From positions 1 to 40,205 of the forward strand of contig JAABRV010000005.1 in NCBI GenBank assembly GCA_011390735.1: a stretch of 40,205 bases of DNA, in the 5' to 3' direction. Source of the DNA: Trueperaceae bacterium. Its GTDB lineage: Bacteria > Deinococcota > Deinococci > Deinococcales > Trueperaceae. Positions within the stretch are counted from its first letter, which is position 1, and every line of letters begins with the position of its first letter. A program made the translations under genes and the position numbers. The notes below the pieces were generated by a model. That model saw only the letters and a list, made by a program, of their open reading frames with translations. It searched no databases and was not told the DNA's origin. Shown here in pieces: positions 40,170 through 40,205 of the stretch.

Positions 40170-40205
40170 GACGTTCAGCCTCGCCCGCCGCGGCCGATCG
40201 CCGGT

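Overview
High-GC (roughly 70-75%) chromosomal window, almost fully coding. Gene content and promoter style suggest a Deinococcota/Trueperaceae-like bacterium (inference). I found no CRISPR array, transposase, phage, toxin-antitoxin or recognised defence cassette. The content is mainly core metabolism and information processing: rqcH/NFACT (5'-truncated), fba, mqnB, ftsY, gltX, uppP, rplM-rpsI, rsmF-like, nrdR, accD-accA, rpe, gabT-like, rsmJ-like, hbd, two tRNA-Gln, tRNA-Ser, upp, wecA-wecB-like, folP-folB-folK, ROK kinase, ubiX, ispD-ispE, ilvD and leuC-leuD-leuB. I do not see a clear new multi-gene system. The observations most worth following up are: (1) a dense set of leaderless promoters (TANNNT-N5-7-RTG), three of whose -10 boxes are built on a TAG stop codon of the preceding gene; (2) candidate leader peptides upstream of leuCDB and of rplM-rpsI, each behind a good promoter with a 17-bp spacer; (3) an orphan PSBD protein with a long acidic linker and an E2-like domain that has lost its catalytic His; (4) a degenerate SDR with an acidic tail next to nrdR; (5) a small protein resembling a fragment of the PEP-synthase/PPDK N-terminal domain; (6) a ROK kinase without the usual zinc-site cysteines, preceded by a translationally coupled 19-aa ORF. 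All calls come from reading the sequence; no database search or computation was run.
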